The translations under genes were made by a program, and so were the position numbers. DNA of 64,000 nucleotides. Source: Physella acuta (lineage: Eukaryota > Mollusca > Gastropoda > Physidae). The DNA is taken from positions 1,008,501 through 1,072,500 of the forward strand of contig NW_026731983.1 of the NCBI RefSeq assembly GCF_028476545.1, written 5' to 3'. Positions 34,829 to 46,692 of the stretch are shown here, piece after piece; the stretch's first letter is position 1, and the number at the start of each line of letters is the position of its first letter. Below the pieces are notes generated by a model that saw only the letters and a program-made list of their open reading frames with translations, searched no databases and was not told the origin of the DNA.

Positions 34829-36370
34829 GGTGTGGTGGTAGCAGCATCAAAGATCAAAGTGTGGTGTTGATAACATCAAAGTGTGGTGTTGTTAACATCA
34901 AAGTGTGGTGTTGTTAACATCAAAGTGTGGTGTTGATAACATTAACGTGTGGTGTTGGTAACATCAACGTGTGGGTTCGTAACGTCAAAGTTTGAAGTGT
35001 GGTGTTGATAACATCAAAGTGTGGTGTTGTTAACATCAAAGTGTGGTGTTGATAACATTAACGTGTGGTGTTGGTAACATCAACGTGTGGGTTCGTAACG
35101 TCAAAGTTTGAAGTGTGGTGTTAACATCAAAGTGTGGTGTTGTTAACATCAAAGTGTGGTGTTGATAACATTAACGTGTGGTGTTGGTAACATCAACGTG
35201 TGGGTTCGTAACGTCAAAGTTTGAAGTGTGGTGTTAACATCAAAGTGTGGTGTTGTTAACATCAAAGTGTGGTGTTGATAACATTAACGTGTGGTGTTGG
35301 TAACATCAACGTGTGGGTTCGTAACGTCAAAGTTTGAAGTGTGGTGTTAACATCAAAGTGTGGTGTTGTTAACATCAAAGTGTGGTGTTGATAACATTAA
35401 CGTGTGGTGTTGGTAACATCAACGTGTGGGTTCGTAACGTCAAAGTTTGAAGTGTGGTGTTAACATCAAAGTGTGGTGTTGTTAACATCAAAGTGTGGTG
35501 TTGATAACATTAACGTGTGGTGTTGGTAACATCAACGTGTGGGTTCGTAACGTCAAAGTTTGAAGTGTGGTGTTAACATCAAAGTGTGGTGTTGTTAACA
35601 TCAAAGTGTGGTGTTGATAACATTAACGTGTGGTGTTGGTAACATCAACGTGTGGGTTCGTAACGTCAAAGTTTGAAGTGTGGTGTTAACATCAAAGTGT
35701 GGTGTTGTTAACATCAAAGTGTGGTGTTGATAACATTAACGTGTGGTGTTGGTAACATCAACGTGTGGGTTCGTAACGTCAAAGTTTGAAGTGTGGTGTT
35801 AACATCAAAGTGTGGTGTTGTTAACATCAAAGTGTGGTGTTGATAACATTAACGTGTGGTGTTGGTAACATCAACGTGTGGGTTCGTAACGTCAAAGTTT
35901 GAAGTGTGGTGTTAACATCAAAGTGTGGTGTTGTTAACATCAAAGTATGGCGTTGATAACATTAACGTGTGGTGTTGGTAACATCAACGTGTGGGTTCGT
36001 AACGTCAAAGTTTGAAGTGTGGTGTTAACATCAAAGTGTGGTGTTGTTAACATCAAAGTATGGTGTTGATAACATTAACGTGTGGTGTTGGTAACATCAA
36101 CGTGTGGGTTCGTAACGTCAAAGTTTGAAGTGTGGTGTTAACATCAAAGTGTGGTGTTGTTAACATCAAAGTATGGCGTTGATAACATTAACGTGTGGTG
36201 TTGGTTACATCAACGTGTGTGTTCGTAACGTCAAAGTTTGAAGTGCGGTGTTGATATCAAAGTGTGGTGGTACTAACATCAAAGTATAGTGTATCAACGT
36301 GAGGTGTTGATAACATCAAAGTGAGGTGTTGTTAACATCAAAGTGTGGTGGTACTAACATCAAAGACCTA
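34829..36370 (+). repeat. 22-bp minisatellite with 113-bp higher-order repeat
   Basis: Basic unit AACATCAAAGTGTGGTGTTG plus two or three bases. A five-unit block of 113 bp, marked by GTGTGGGTTCGTAACGTCAA, repeats about ten times between 34970 and 36240, almost without change. The first unit resembles GAGGTGTGGTGGTAGCAGCA at 34827, at the border of the possible last exon of the claudin-like gene. Confidence 0.92.
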
Positions 36371-37835
36371 AGTGACGTGTTAGTTTTCCACAGTGTTGTT
36401 ACGTACGCTGAACATGCAGGCTGTACCAGCTATGTCCTGAAACACACGGCTAAACTTCTCTCGTAAAAATACCTCAGCTAGTTATCATTGAACGGATTAT
36501 GACGGTTATATAATCCAGCGATACAAACTTCAGTATTGTAGCAAACATAATTTCGCTAGGCATCTACATCATTGTCAACATGAATCCAGCTGTTGGAAAC
36601 TTTATTGGAGAAAAAATTCCCAACACGGGTATTTTTATCTAAGTTTCATCCGGGCTCTATTTCTTGTATGGAGCCAAATAATTATTATACAATTATTATG
36701 TCGTCAAAGTCGTTCATTACGCTATTGTCTCCCCTTTGTTAAGTCGTTGATGACTATTTTAATAAGCAACCACGTATAATTAGTATGCTAACGTTAAAGA
36801 CAAATTGCTGTCATGTGCAATAATAAAAGTCCATCGACCATGTAATGTGTTAATTTCTTTAATTACTAGAAGGATCGCAATAACCTTTTTTTCAACTAAA
36901 AATGTAAATTCATTATTTGTTCCAACCATTTTGTTCCCCACCCTCTTATCAGCACCTTTCGCATATCCCATCTCATCGTATCAAGAACAGAACAAATACA
37001 ATTCTAAGAACATTATATTCAGGTAATCAAGCTTTTTTTTAATCCTTCAAATATGAAGTTTTATGACATATTCCAGAGTTCATCAGATTACACTACACCT
37101 TCGTGAAAGATTTTTGGGCATGAGCCTATATATTAACTAGCAGTGGTATTGTGGGAGTTAGGCTCAAAGTTTTATCAAGTGTGTGGGATCAAGGGTAGTA
37201 ATCTCCCATTTAAATAAGTGAATAAACGTGGGTAATTAACTCCCATTTAATGAGATTGCTATTGTTGGTCCTAATCTTCAGTTTTTAAGCAGTTGGCTGT
37301 TTAACGTGGCTGAGTTAATAAATCAATACCTGTAGATTGGCCTGAGCAATATATTTCACACGGTGTTTAAGTCTGGGAAGATGACGAGGGCGTCATGACA
37401 TTGACCTGACCTAAAATATTCTAAGCTGCAGGTAAATATCAAACAACGGATCTAATACAAAATGTTTTTAACTCTTCGGGAATTTCTGGGTTATTTGTTT
37501 AAAGGCTAATATATCTGGGTGATGAATCAATACACTATCATGAAATCCGATTAACAATTTGGTTGCGCCAAGTCTATTTAAGAAATATATTCGATATAAT
37601 TTTTGGTTAATCAACATTTGGCTTCAGGGGGAAAACATGTTGAAATGGGCTATTGTAAACGTAAGCTAATCTTTATGATAATGCATGGATCCTGACACGT
37701 TTTGGCTAATCTGATATGGTTTAAAATTATACTGGTTTATTGCGAATTCGATGCCGCTGGTATTACAGACTATAGAATGGCTGACGTTTTAAATTAAAAT
37801 AGTGCTGATCATATTTTTTTCTAAATGTATTTTGT
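36371..37835. other. Intergenic, no feature recognised
   Basis: Ordinary AT-rich sequence with small chance frames on both strands around 36780-37026. Confidence 0.4.
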
Positions 37836-37895
37836 TATTTTTTGTCGTGGTGTCACACTCTTAAATGGTGTCACCCTGTGGGAGTCCGCACGCAC
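37836..37895 (+). mobile_element. hAT MITE H1 fragment
   Basis: GTGGTGTCACACTCTTAAATGGTGTCACCC matches the right-hand part of the H1 MITE (about 5147-5178). The ends are lost. Confidence 0.55.
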
Positions 37896-38044
37896 TCCCA
37901 CATATAAATGTATTTAAAATGTAGGTGCTAAAAACCCTAAAAGCAATATCTAATGACTTTGCTTTATTATGATGGGAGCTTATATATTTTATATTATGTT
38001 GTTGTCATTACTTTAGAAAACGAACGCAACGAAATATTTCGATA

Positions 38045-38540
38045 AAAAATAATATTACACAAACACAAATAGAATAAAATAACAATACTCACAATTTATC
38101 AAAGCCACAAATCACAAAATAACAATAACGCAAATACATACAACAATATCAAAATATTAAAGTCATAACTTAAAAATATATAGTCATTTAAATAAACAGA
38201 AGAGAACACTAAGTAATCAGCACAAGTCAAATACGCAACAACATAAAAACGTAACAAGTACACACACATCACAGAAATCACATATAGTCAACAAAAATAT
38301 AACAACATACCCCTAATAACAATGTAACAAAAAGCAATCAAAATGCAAGACGATAACTATTACAAAAGGCTAAAAACAAACATTGCTGTAAAACCCTTGC
38401 GAACACAACAAATGCAAAAACAAAAGCATCAAAACAAACATCTCAAAACAGAAACACAATGCAGAAAATAAAACAAAAATATTTTAAAAGACAACACAAA
38501 AACAACAAAAAAATAAAGCAAAATAAAGCAAAGTAGGGGG
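38045..38540 (+). repeat. A/C-skewed low-complexity tract
   Basis: Nearly 500 bp made mostly of AACA, CAAA, ACAAT words, very poor in G on this strand, ending in AATAAAGCAAAATAAAGCAA. No fixed period. Confidence 0.6.
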
Positions 38541-39214
38541 TTCATGGCAAAAATAAATCAATAAAAGAACATAATTTAAAAAAAAAACTGCATTAGCTTT
38601 AACTCGACACATGTTTACAGGTATATAAGTGCTAGCTATTATCTATTTTTCATTGTAGCTAGGGTCACACGTAACTAACGACACGATAAAAATAATAAAT
38701 AAACTGCACGTTTCAAGTGGCAAAGTTTGATTTGGCGTGGGCATAGCACAGGCTGTAATAACATGCAATAAAAAAAAAATAATATTCAACGAGGCCGAAA
38801 TATTAATTTTATTTGGCGATCACAGAGTCGCATACAACACTCGTCTGGTTGCTATTTTAATTTGTTCTGAAGAGATATCAATTCAACTGTGAACAGATTA
38901 TCTCATCCAATGAACATCCTGAATAGCTCTTATTTTTGCTGGTGTGTCGATTATGCAGTCGGTGGGTACAGAGTTAAATAGGTACACCACGCCATCCCCC
39001 ACTTCAAACTTGACGTTTTTAATTAACCATGCCAAAGCCAAGTCTATTAAAATATTGAAAGAGATAATAGATAAATTATATTACCTCCTCTTTGTCTGTC
39101 AACTTTTGCCGAAGCAATGAGCTCAGTATTGTAGGCAAATAGTGGCAATTAAAGAGACTTACTTTTTCAAGAAAAACATACTAGTTATACTAAACATATA
39201 ATTTTTTTTAATTT

Positions 39215-39365
39215 AAAGATGCAAATTGAAATAAAGAAATATTCAAATGTACAAACACACATATAGTTATGCAACCACAAAAGTAATTCCTATATTCAAC
39301 GTTACAGGAAAGTGTTCTCGACAAATGATTCATATGACACATCCTTTTTGAAGACATAAATTAGA

Positions 39366-39413
<48 letters not shown>

Positions 39414-39515
39414 AGAATAAAGAATTATTCGAATGTAAAAATATTCATGTAGTTATGAAACCGAAAACTAATGCTTTTTTTTCAACATTCCGGGAAATTG
39501 CTCTCCTCATGACGT
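39215..39515 (+). repeat. Imperfect duplication around a poly-A run
   Basis: Blocks at about 39228-39345 and 39418-39530 share AAAGAA(A/T)TATTC(A/G)AATGTA, a TAGTTATG(C/A)AACC step and TTCAAC(G/A)TT. Between them lies an uninterrupted run of more than 40 A flanked by ATTAGAATAAA-type words on both sides. Confidence 0.7.
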
Positions 39516-39531
39516 CAACTCTGACATTAGA

Positions 39532-40560
39532 CATTTCTACAGTTGTGGAAAGTTTGCTGAATTATGCATTGTTATGTTACTATTATTAGGTACTCTAGCT
39601 AGATAACTTTAGGTACACATTAAATATCGGATATGTATTAATTCAATTTGTTATATAGTGTTATGTTTTATGTTTTCATTAATGTGAATACAACATATAT
39701 TTTAGTAGAAAGAATCATTGTTTTGTAAATCAATTGATGTCTACTTAGGTTAAAGTTCCTTAGTAGTTTCCAATAAATATGAAGGCTATTTTTTCTTACA
39801 GCAGTATAAAAATGATTATAATATTCATACATAATCTTTAAAATTTAAAGGAGTCGTTTAAAATCTACTGCACCCCCCTAAAGTTGTACTTACCAAAATT
39901 TATTTCCATCTGGTGTTTGTTACATCGATTAATCAAATTTTTAATCAAATTTTTTTACATTATTACTTTTAATGTACTGTTGTATTTACAACAGCGATGT
40001 TTTTAGCTAAAATTATATTTAACTAACGACGTAATGATAATAATTTAATGTCCACAGCTCTTTTAAACAGAATTACCTTTATGAAAACAACACGTAACGC
40101 ATGTTGTGTAGCCACTTGAATTGGCTTTTCAATTTTTGTCTGCTTTTGTAAGTAATGCTAAACACACCGAGGGAAATGTATTCAACGTCGGTCACGTTCA
40201 TGCATAAAGAGGGTCCAAAAATCAGAACGTTGGTTGATCTCAAGGTCAACATTTGTCCTTAACCTTCACCGTCGAATATTTTAATAGACTGTGGAATTAA
40301 GCAATATACAGTGAAGAAAAATGTTTTTCTAAGCTTTTGTCCATGGGACACGTGAATTAGAGTTCACTATTGTCATATGAAGGGATAGTTAGGTCAGTGC
40401 TATACCCAACCGCCTTTAGTTTCCCTAATGTGAGTCAGGTAACCATCAGAGCTGGGTGACCCATGGAAGTTCTACGGACGTAAACACTTAATTCGAACTC
40501 GAGGCTAAACATAAGCAATACTAAACAATATTATACATTGTTTGTATTAACCTTTAGTTC
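39532..40560. other. Intergenic, no feature recognised
   Basis: AT-rich; nothing supported on either strand. Confidence 0.4.
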
Positions 40561-40637
40561 TAACTAGAATACCCGTCATCCGTTGGATAACTGTGGGTTT
40601 CGGGGGTCATCCATCAAAAAACATCACGTCTGTCACT

Positions 40638-40921
40638 CAGAGGCATAGCGAGCCTTCCCGGCGCCCGGGGACAAACTTTTCGATTTTAACCCCCCCCCCC
40701 CAAGATTTCGATTTTCAACCCCCCCCCCCCCCCCTCAAACTTTTGATGTGCACCCCCCCCCCCACTCAAACTTTCGATTAGAACCCCCCTCAACCTTTCA
40801 ATTTATTTTTCCAAACCATTTTGGCGCCCCAACATATGTCCCCCCGCCCCCCCCTCCACCTCCCCCCGCCTCCCCTTCCCCCCCCCCCCCCCCCCCCCCC
40901 CGCCTCCCCGCTACGCTACTG
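40638..40921. mobile_element. hAT MITE H1, copy 2
   Basis: Opens CAGAGGCATAGCGAG, closes CGCTACGCTACTG, with GATTT..AACC(C)n blocks between. TGTCACT directly precedes it (40631-40637) and recurs three bases after the right end (40925-40931), a slightly blurred target duplication. Poly-C runs make up much of the element. Confidence 0.7.
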
Positions 40922-40929
40922 CAGTGTCA

Positions 40930-41220
40930 CTTATCGTCACAAAAACAGACCCCACATTCAAAAATTTGTTTCTTATCTTTTAAAAACACCGAAAACACCG
41001 ATTTCGGACTATCCCTTCATATACTGACGTCACATGTGACCTACTCAACTCTACTTCACCTGCCCAGTGTCCCGCCAAGTCTCAGACAACATGTTTTTAT
41101 CGTTTAAAAAACGATTCCAGCCGAGCATGTCTCTGACCACACTATCCTTTCATATGCTTAGGACAAAGAAACAGATGAACTCTACTTCACCTGCCCTGTA
41201 TCCTGCCAAGTTCAGATAGG
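40930..41220 (+). repeat. Dispersed repeat family C, tandem pair
   Basis: Two units of about 140 bp, each with a TTTTAAAAA..CGATT start, ACTATCC(C)TTTCATAT, CTCTACTTCACCTGCCC and CCAAGT. A single copy is at 10795-10925. Confidence 0.65.
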
Positions 41221-41379
41221 CAACTTTATCATTCACATCTAAAAAAAAAAAATTGAAAAAAAATATCATTGACATATTGGTCTAGAACCTGTAGCACCCG
41301 CATGAGAGCGGACTACGCTACAAACTTAGCTATTTAGTCGTGACGTCACAAATGAATTTTTATACTATACTTTTGAGTC

Positions 41380-41645
41380 TCCGCGCATAGATCTAGATCT
41401 AAGTCTAGTAGTAGAATCTAGTAACTTTCAAATTAAATTTTATCTTAAATTAGCCAAACAAAGATTTATATAAAATAATTAAGGCCTGAAATAGATTCTA
41501 GATGTATTAAGGCCTGAAATAGATTCTAGATGTAGAATTTACATTAAGTCTAGATCTAGAATTTACATTGAGTCTAGTGACCTAGATCTAGGCTAGATCT
41601 AGATCTAGGCTAGATTCATAACTTTCCTTCGACAGCTGATCTTTA
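41380..41645. repeat. AGATCT/CTAGATCTAG palindrome cluster
   Basis: More than ten CTAGATCTAG, GATCTAGATCTA and TCTAGAT words within 260 bp, plus a direct repeat of TTAAGGCCTGAAATAGATTC. The cluster immediately precedes the 494-bp tandem array, whose units also begin with GATCTAGAG. Confidence 0.75.
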
Positions 41646-43130
41646 GATCTAGAGAAATTTATTGTAAAACTAAATGAAAAAAGACAGTTTAAAATTGATA
41701 TAAGTGTTGGAACGTAATAAATACAGAAAACGGACGTATTGTTAAAGTTATGACCGACAGAAAATTAGATTTAGAACGCGTTAAACTTTTGAATGGGAAC
41801 ACAATTTTCTTCGATAGACGCCGCCATTTTATTGTACTAAAGAGTAAAAAAAAAACTGTGACGTCACGGTCCCGCCGAGTGTAGTGGTCGTTCTAAACTT
41901 TTAAAAAAAAATGGGTTACTCTGCGTATGAATAAATCAATAAATTAATTAACGTCTTTAAATAAATGTGTGATTAACAGTCTGTCTTAAAACAAAGTTTT
42001 TTCTCTACCTACATACTATTTTACAGCTTTCCACGATGAGTGCAACCATGCGAGATAGTCAATCAGGCAAACAAACAAACAAACAAAAAAACAAATAAAT
42101 ATTCAAACATGTAAACAAACTTGACTTTTAGTAGTATATAGATCTAGAGAAATTTATTGTAAAACTAAATGAAAAAAGACAGTTTAAAATTGATATAAGT
42201 GTTGGAACGTAATAAATACAGCAAACGGACGTATTGTTAAAGTTATGACCGACAGAAAATTAGATTTAGAACGCGTTAAACTTTTGAATGGGAACACAAT
42301 TTTCATCGATAGACGCCGCCATTTTATTGTACTAAAGAGTAAACAAAAACTGTGACGTCACGGTCCCGCCGAGTGTAGTGGTCGTTCTAAACTTTTAAAA
42401 AAAAATGGGTTACTCTGCGTATGAATAAATCAATAAATTAATTAACGTCTTTAAATAAATGTGTGATTAACAGTCTATCTTAAAACAAAGTTTTTTCTCT
42501 ACCTACATACTATTTTACAGCTTTCCATGATGAGTGCAACCATGCGAGATAGTCAATCAGGCAAACAAACAAACAAACAAAAAAACAAATAAATATTCAA
42601 ACATGTAAACAAACTTGACTTTTAGTAGTATATAGATCTAGAGAAATTTATTGTAAAACTAAATGAAAAAAGACAGTTTAAAATTGATATAAGTGTTGGA
42701 ACGTAATAAATACAGCAAACGGACGTATTGTTAAAGTTATGACCGACAGAAAATTAGATTTAGAACGCGTTAAACTTTTGAATGGGAACACAATTTTCAT
42801 CGATAGACGCCGCCATTTTATTGTACTAAAGAGTAAACAAAAAACTGTGACGTCACGGTCCCGCCGAGTGTAGTGGTCGTTCTAAACTTTTAAAAAAAAA
42901 TGGGTTACTCTGCGTATGAATAAATCAATAAATTAATTAACGTCTTTAAATAAATGTGTGATTAACAGTCTGTCTTAAAACAAAGTTTTTTCTCTACCTA
43001 CATACTATTTTACAGCTTTCCATGATGAGTGCAACCATGCGAGATAGTCAATCAGGCAAACAAACAAACAAACAAAAAAACAAATAAATATTCAAACATG
43101 TAAACAAACTTGACTTTTAGTAGTATATAG
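41646..43130 (+). repeat. Three-copy tandem repeat, 494-bp unit
   Basis: Units start with GATCTAGAGAAATTTATTG at 41646, 42141 and 42634 and differ by only a handful of bases. Each holds the palindrome GTGACGTCAC (a full CRE-like site) followed by GGTCCCGCCGAG, an ATTTTATTGTACTAAAG block, CATGCGAGATAGTCAATC and a (CAAA)n tail. The high identity implies recent duplication. The (CAAA)n end resembles a retroposon tail, so the unit may derive from a non-coding SINE-like or LINE 3' end. No protein frame is present. Confidence 0.9.
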
Positions 43131-43344
43131 ATAGATTATGTGGTGCTTAAGTAACCAGCTACTAAAAACTTAACGTAAAGCAAATATTATTTGACCAAAT
43201 GTACAAGGTATATAGGCCTACTCATCCTCTAAATGGGTTGCTAACACAACTGTATTTTAATTCTTAAGAATAATATTCAAAGAACCAGAACCTTTCAAGT
43301 CGTTCATTGAATCGTGAAATTGCTTCATTAAGAGATAAACTGTT

Positions 43345-43705
43345 ACATTTGTTATAAGAAAGTATTACATCTGTTATAAGAAAGAAAGTGTTACATCTGT
43401 TATAAAAAAGTGTTACATCTGTTAGAGGAAAGTGTTACATCTGTTTAAAGAAAGTATTACATCTGTTATTAAAAAATGGTTAAATCTGTTATAAGAAAGT
43501 GTTACATCTGTTATAAGAAAGAAAGTGTTGCATCTGTTTGAAGAAAGTATTACATCTGTTATAAGAAAGAAAGTGTTACATCTGTTTGAAGAAAGTATTA
43601 CATCTGTTATAAAAACGTGTTAAATCTGTTATAAAATAGAGTTACATCCATTATATTACATATGTGAAAAGAAAAATAAACGTTACATCTTTTATAAGAA
43701 AGTAA
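43345..43705 (+). repeat. GTTACATCTGTTATAAGAAA minisatellite
   Basis: About 13 units of 23-31 bp built around GTTACATCTGTTATAAGAAAG, with variable AAGAAAGT spacers. Confidence 0.85.
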
Positions 43706-43811
43706 ACTATGTTTTCTATCACCGCTTCAGAATAAAATGAAAACTAAATATAATGTGTATAGAGAATATAAGTTTACTTGCGTTTCCTTCACATCAGGAT
43801 ATTTTAAGTAC

Positions 43812-44037
43812 CAGTGTTTCTTCCAGACTTTTTTTTCCGGGGGGGGGGCACTTGAAATTTTCGGGGGGGCGGTAAACTTTCTTCGGGGGCGGACACTGTT
43901 AAAAGTATATATTTTCTATATAAATTATGTAAATTTCTTTTCGTTCGGAGGGGCGGTAAAAATTTTTCGGGGGGGGGGGGGGGGGAGGCTTCGCCCCCCC
44001 CCCCCCCCCCCCAAAGAGATGCCTGGAAGAAACTCTG
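43812..44037. mobile_element. Poly-G MITE H2 with perfect 8-bp target duplication
   Basis: Starts CAGTGTTTCTTCCAGAC and ends GCCTGGAAGAAACTCTG, an inverted pair. It is flanked by TTAAGTAC at 43804-43811 and again at 44038-44045, a perfect 8-bp direct repeat that defines a hAT-type insertion. The body is G homopolymers around CGGTAAA and the CACTGTTAAAAGTATATATT core. Confidence 0.88.
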
Positions 44038-44468
44038 TTAAGTACACCGTCGAAAGTTTAGTGCAACACGAGGAGACATGTCTGAAAACAACTCTAGCAG
44101 TGCCCCCCTCCCCTCTCCCAATAAGCGAATTTTTAAAAAATGCAAAAACTAAAATTGCAACAAACAAACAAAAAATAAATAAATAAATAAATAAAAACTA
44201 AATATGTGTGAAAATCTGGAAGCAGGAAGTGAATTGCCTGATTACCCAACAGCTTAGAACCCGACACGACTGACGTTCACACCTAATAGCCAGGAGAGGG
44301 GCGTGGCCAGAATGTGTACATGGGATGTGTCATGGCTATGTCGAATGTGTATTGGCTGAAAGAGTTCGATCTAACTATTATATTTGTGCGTGTCAATACC
44401 AGCACGAAAATAAGGTCGTTACGTCTTGCACTTGAGTGGTGTGTGTGGGGGGGGGGGGGAGGGGGGCT

Positions 44469-44668
44469 CAGTGTTTCTTCCAGACTTTTTTCTCCGGGGG
44501 GGCACTTGAAATCTTCGGGGGGGCGGTAAACTTTCTTCGGGGGGGCGGACACTGTTAAAAGTATATATTTTCTATATAAATTATATAAATTTCATTTCGT
44601 TCGGGGGGGCGGTAAAAAATTTTCGGGGGGGCTTTGCCCCCCCGAAGAGATGCCTGGAAGAAACTCTG
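44469..44668. mobile_element. Poly-G MITE H2, second complete copy
   Basis: Same ends (CAGTGTTTCTTCCAGAC, GCCTGGAAGAAACTCTG). The flank GGGGGGCT on the left recurs on the right with one extra G, so the insertion landed in a pre-existing G run. Confidence 0.85.
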
Positions 44669-44910
44669 GGGGGGGCTGCCTGATCGAAAGAACATGAGTT
44701 GGGGTGGTCTAAGTCCAGTGCTGCAAATAATTTGGGGTAGCTAATATATTGTAATTTATGGCAGAACAATTTTATTCTAAAAACTTTGACCTACACTAGA
44801 GTTAACAAAAACGTTTACAACAAAAACACTTTAAGCGCATTGAAAATTAAACAAACGTGTTTATTCTTAAACCCCAAATAGCGACCATTGCTATATAAAA
44901 ATATATTTAA

Positions 44911-45237
44911 CGGGTTGTACTCATAAAAAATCACCAAATTCCATATCTTTTCGTCATTATGGGTTTATTGCGCTTTTGGATACATTGTTCATTTTTGTGT
45001 TAAGAAAAAAATAACTTTTTTGAGAAAAAAAATGTGTGTGTTTAAAATACTATTTTTATGACCCTGTTAATTAAAAATATAATAATTGTTTCCCAATCTT
45101 ACAACCTCTCTACCAAAACGTTTATACCCGTCATCATATTGTATTTGGCATCATTAGAAAGTTGGGTTTCTCATGTATTTGATAATACTTATCACGAAAA
45201 ATATGAATTTTGGTGATTTTTTAATGAATATATCCCT
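44911..45237. mobile_element. piggyBac-type MITE with TTAA flanks
   Basis: TTAA stands on both sides (44907-44910 and 45238-45241). The ends are inverted: CGGGTTGTACTCATAAAAAA on the left and TTAATGAATATATCCC on the right, continuing inward through AAAAAATCACCAAATT against AATTTTGGTGATTTTTT. An exact TTAA target duplication is characteristic of piggyBac elements. A degraded relative lies at 52830-53125 inside an intron of the transporter gene. Confidence 0.7.
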
Positions 45238-45609
45238 TTAAGCAAAAAAAAAAAATTAGGCTTTAACTCGTAATTGAGCAATATCAAAACAAAGACAGCA
45301 AACACAAAGCTAACGCAGGCAGCACAAAGCTATCAGGATATATATCCCACCATTAAAAGTTAACAGAAAAACAGACTAAAATAGCATACATATGTTCAGG
45401 CAAATTGAACAAGAGGAATAATTTTTCACAATTATGTTTAAAAATTGGTGTTTGTGGTTCCCAATGTACATATTTTATCCTTCATCCGAATTTCTTCTTT
45501 CGTAAACAGTAATTTTCCTTCAATACAAGTTATGCTAGATATGCCTGTTGAGTTCAACTTCATCTTACTTGGATTGACCTTTGAACTATTGGCAAGGTAG
45601 CAGGTTGTT

Positions 45610-45960
45610 TGATTGTAGAACTTTTTCTCCTGGATGAGCAGCTGTCCAAGGCTAATGATACTCACCTGCCCGGGAAGTCTAACCTCGGGTATTGTGGATT
45701 TAGAAAACATCCGCTCATTTGCGCGGGGGGTCTTACCTCGGGTATTGTGGATTTAGAAAACATAGGCTCACCTGCCCGGGGGGTCTAACCTCGGGACTTG
45801 TGGATTTAGAAAACATACGCTCACCTGCCCGGGGGATCTTACCTCGGGTATTGTGGATTTAGAAAACATACGCTCACCTGCCCGGGGGGTCTAACCTCGG
45901 GACTTGTGGATTTAGAAAACATAACACTCACCTGGCCGACCAAGCCGAACTTCCATAATC
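45610..45960 (-). mobile_element. tRNA-derived SINE family S2 with internally expanded B-box region
   Basis: Read on the minus strand: GTTCGGCTTGGTCGGCCAGG (A-box side), then five tandem units of about 55 bp (45657-45930), each with a CCGAGGTTAGACCCC-like B box and TTTTCTAAATCCACAA, then CTTGGACAGCTGCTCATCC. The single-copy arrangement of the same SINE is at 58283-58392. The 90-codon frame at 45438-45710 is a by-product. Confidence 0.65.
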
Positions 45961-46537
45961 GATCGGGAGAAAGTTACCTTTTGTAACGTTCTAACCACTT
46001 ATTGCAGATAATTATTAGATTAATTGGATAAGATTTAAATACCTAAGTTTATAATTTATTTAAGGCATACTTAAGCCCATCAAACGCTCAATAAAAATGC
46101 AGCTTTTTTTTTACCTCATCAATTTCTTGTAACCAATATTTTGTATAACCTTAACTTATTTTTTTTAAAGAACCAACATATAAGCACATTAATTTGCAAT
46201 AAAAATAAAATGTCAGCCATATAACTAACAACCAATAACATATTATGTTGTTGAAGCTTTCGTCAGCGTCAGTGTAATACAAGTTTCATACATTGGCACG
46301 TCAACTAAGCTTATATTTTTATGCTGTGTTGGTTTTGGATAAACCATACGGGGATCAAGTGGTAAATCCAATTCACATATTTTGCGGGCTCTATTCAGAA
46401 AGCTTGAATCGAACCATTCACCGGCTAAAGCGGCCCGACTTGTTATACAATAACAGCCCGTTTTTTAAATCATGCCGCTTCGCTCTACGCTAGACACTTT
46501 ATACTCGTTCCATTGTTGATAACAATCAGATCCGTTA

Positions 46538-46692
46538 GATCGTAGGGTCCCAATTTTTTTCGAGTGGTGACCCCATTTTATAAAAGTTAAGTGACCTGTG
46601 AATCCTATGCATATTTAATGTTTCGTTTGGTTTAGTCAACAAGTAAGCGACCCCCGAAAACCATTCACGACCCCAATTGGAGACTTGGGCTA
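46538..46692. mobile_element. Old hAT MITE relic
   Basis: GTAGGGTCCCAATTTTTTTC with GTGGTGACCCC on the left and CACGACCCCAATTGG..CTTGGGCTATTG on the right are decayed versions of a common animal hAT MITE end (GGTTCCCAAACTTTTT..GTGACCCC). Confidence 0.5.

Noticed and set aside
43925-44552. Proline/glycine-rich frames on both strands
   Set aside because: They are translations of G and C homopolymers in the H2 MITEs.
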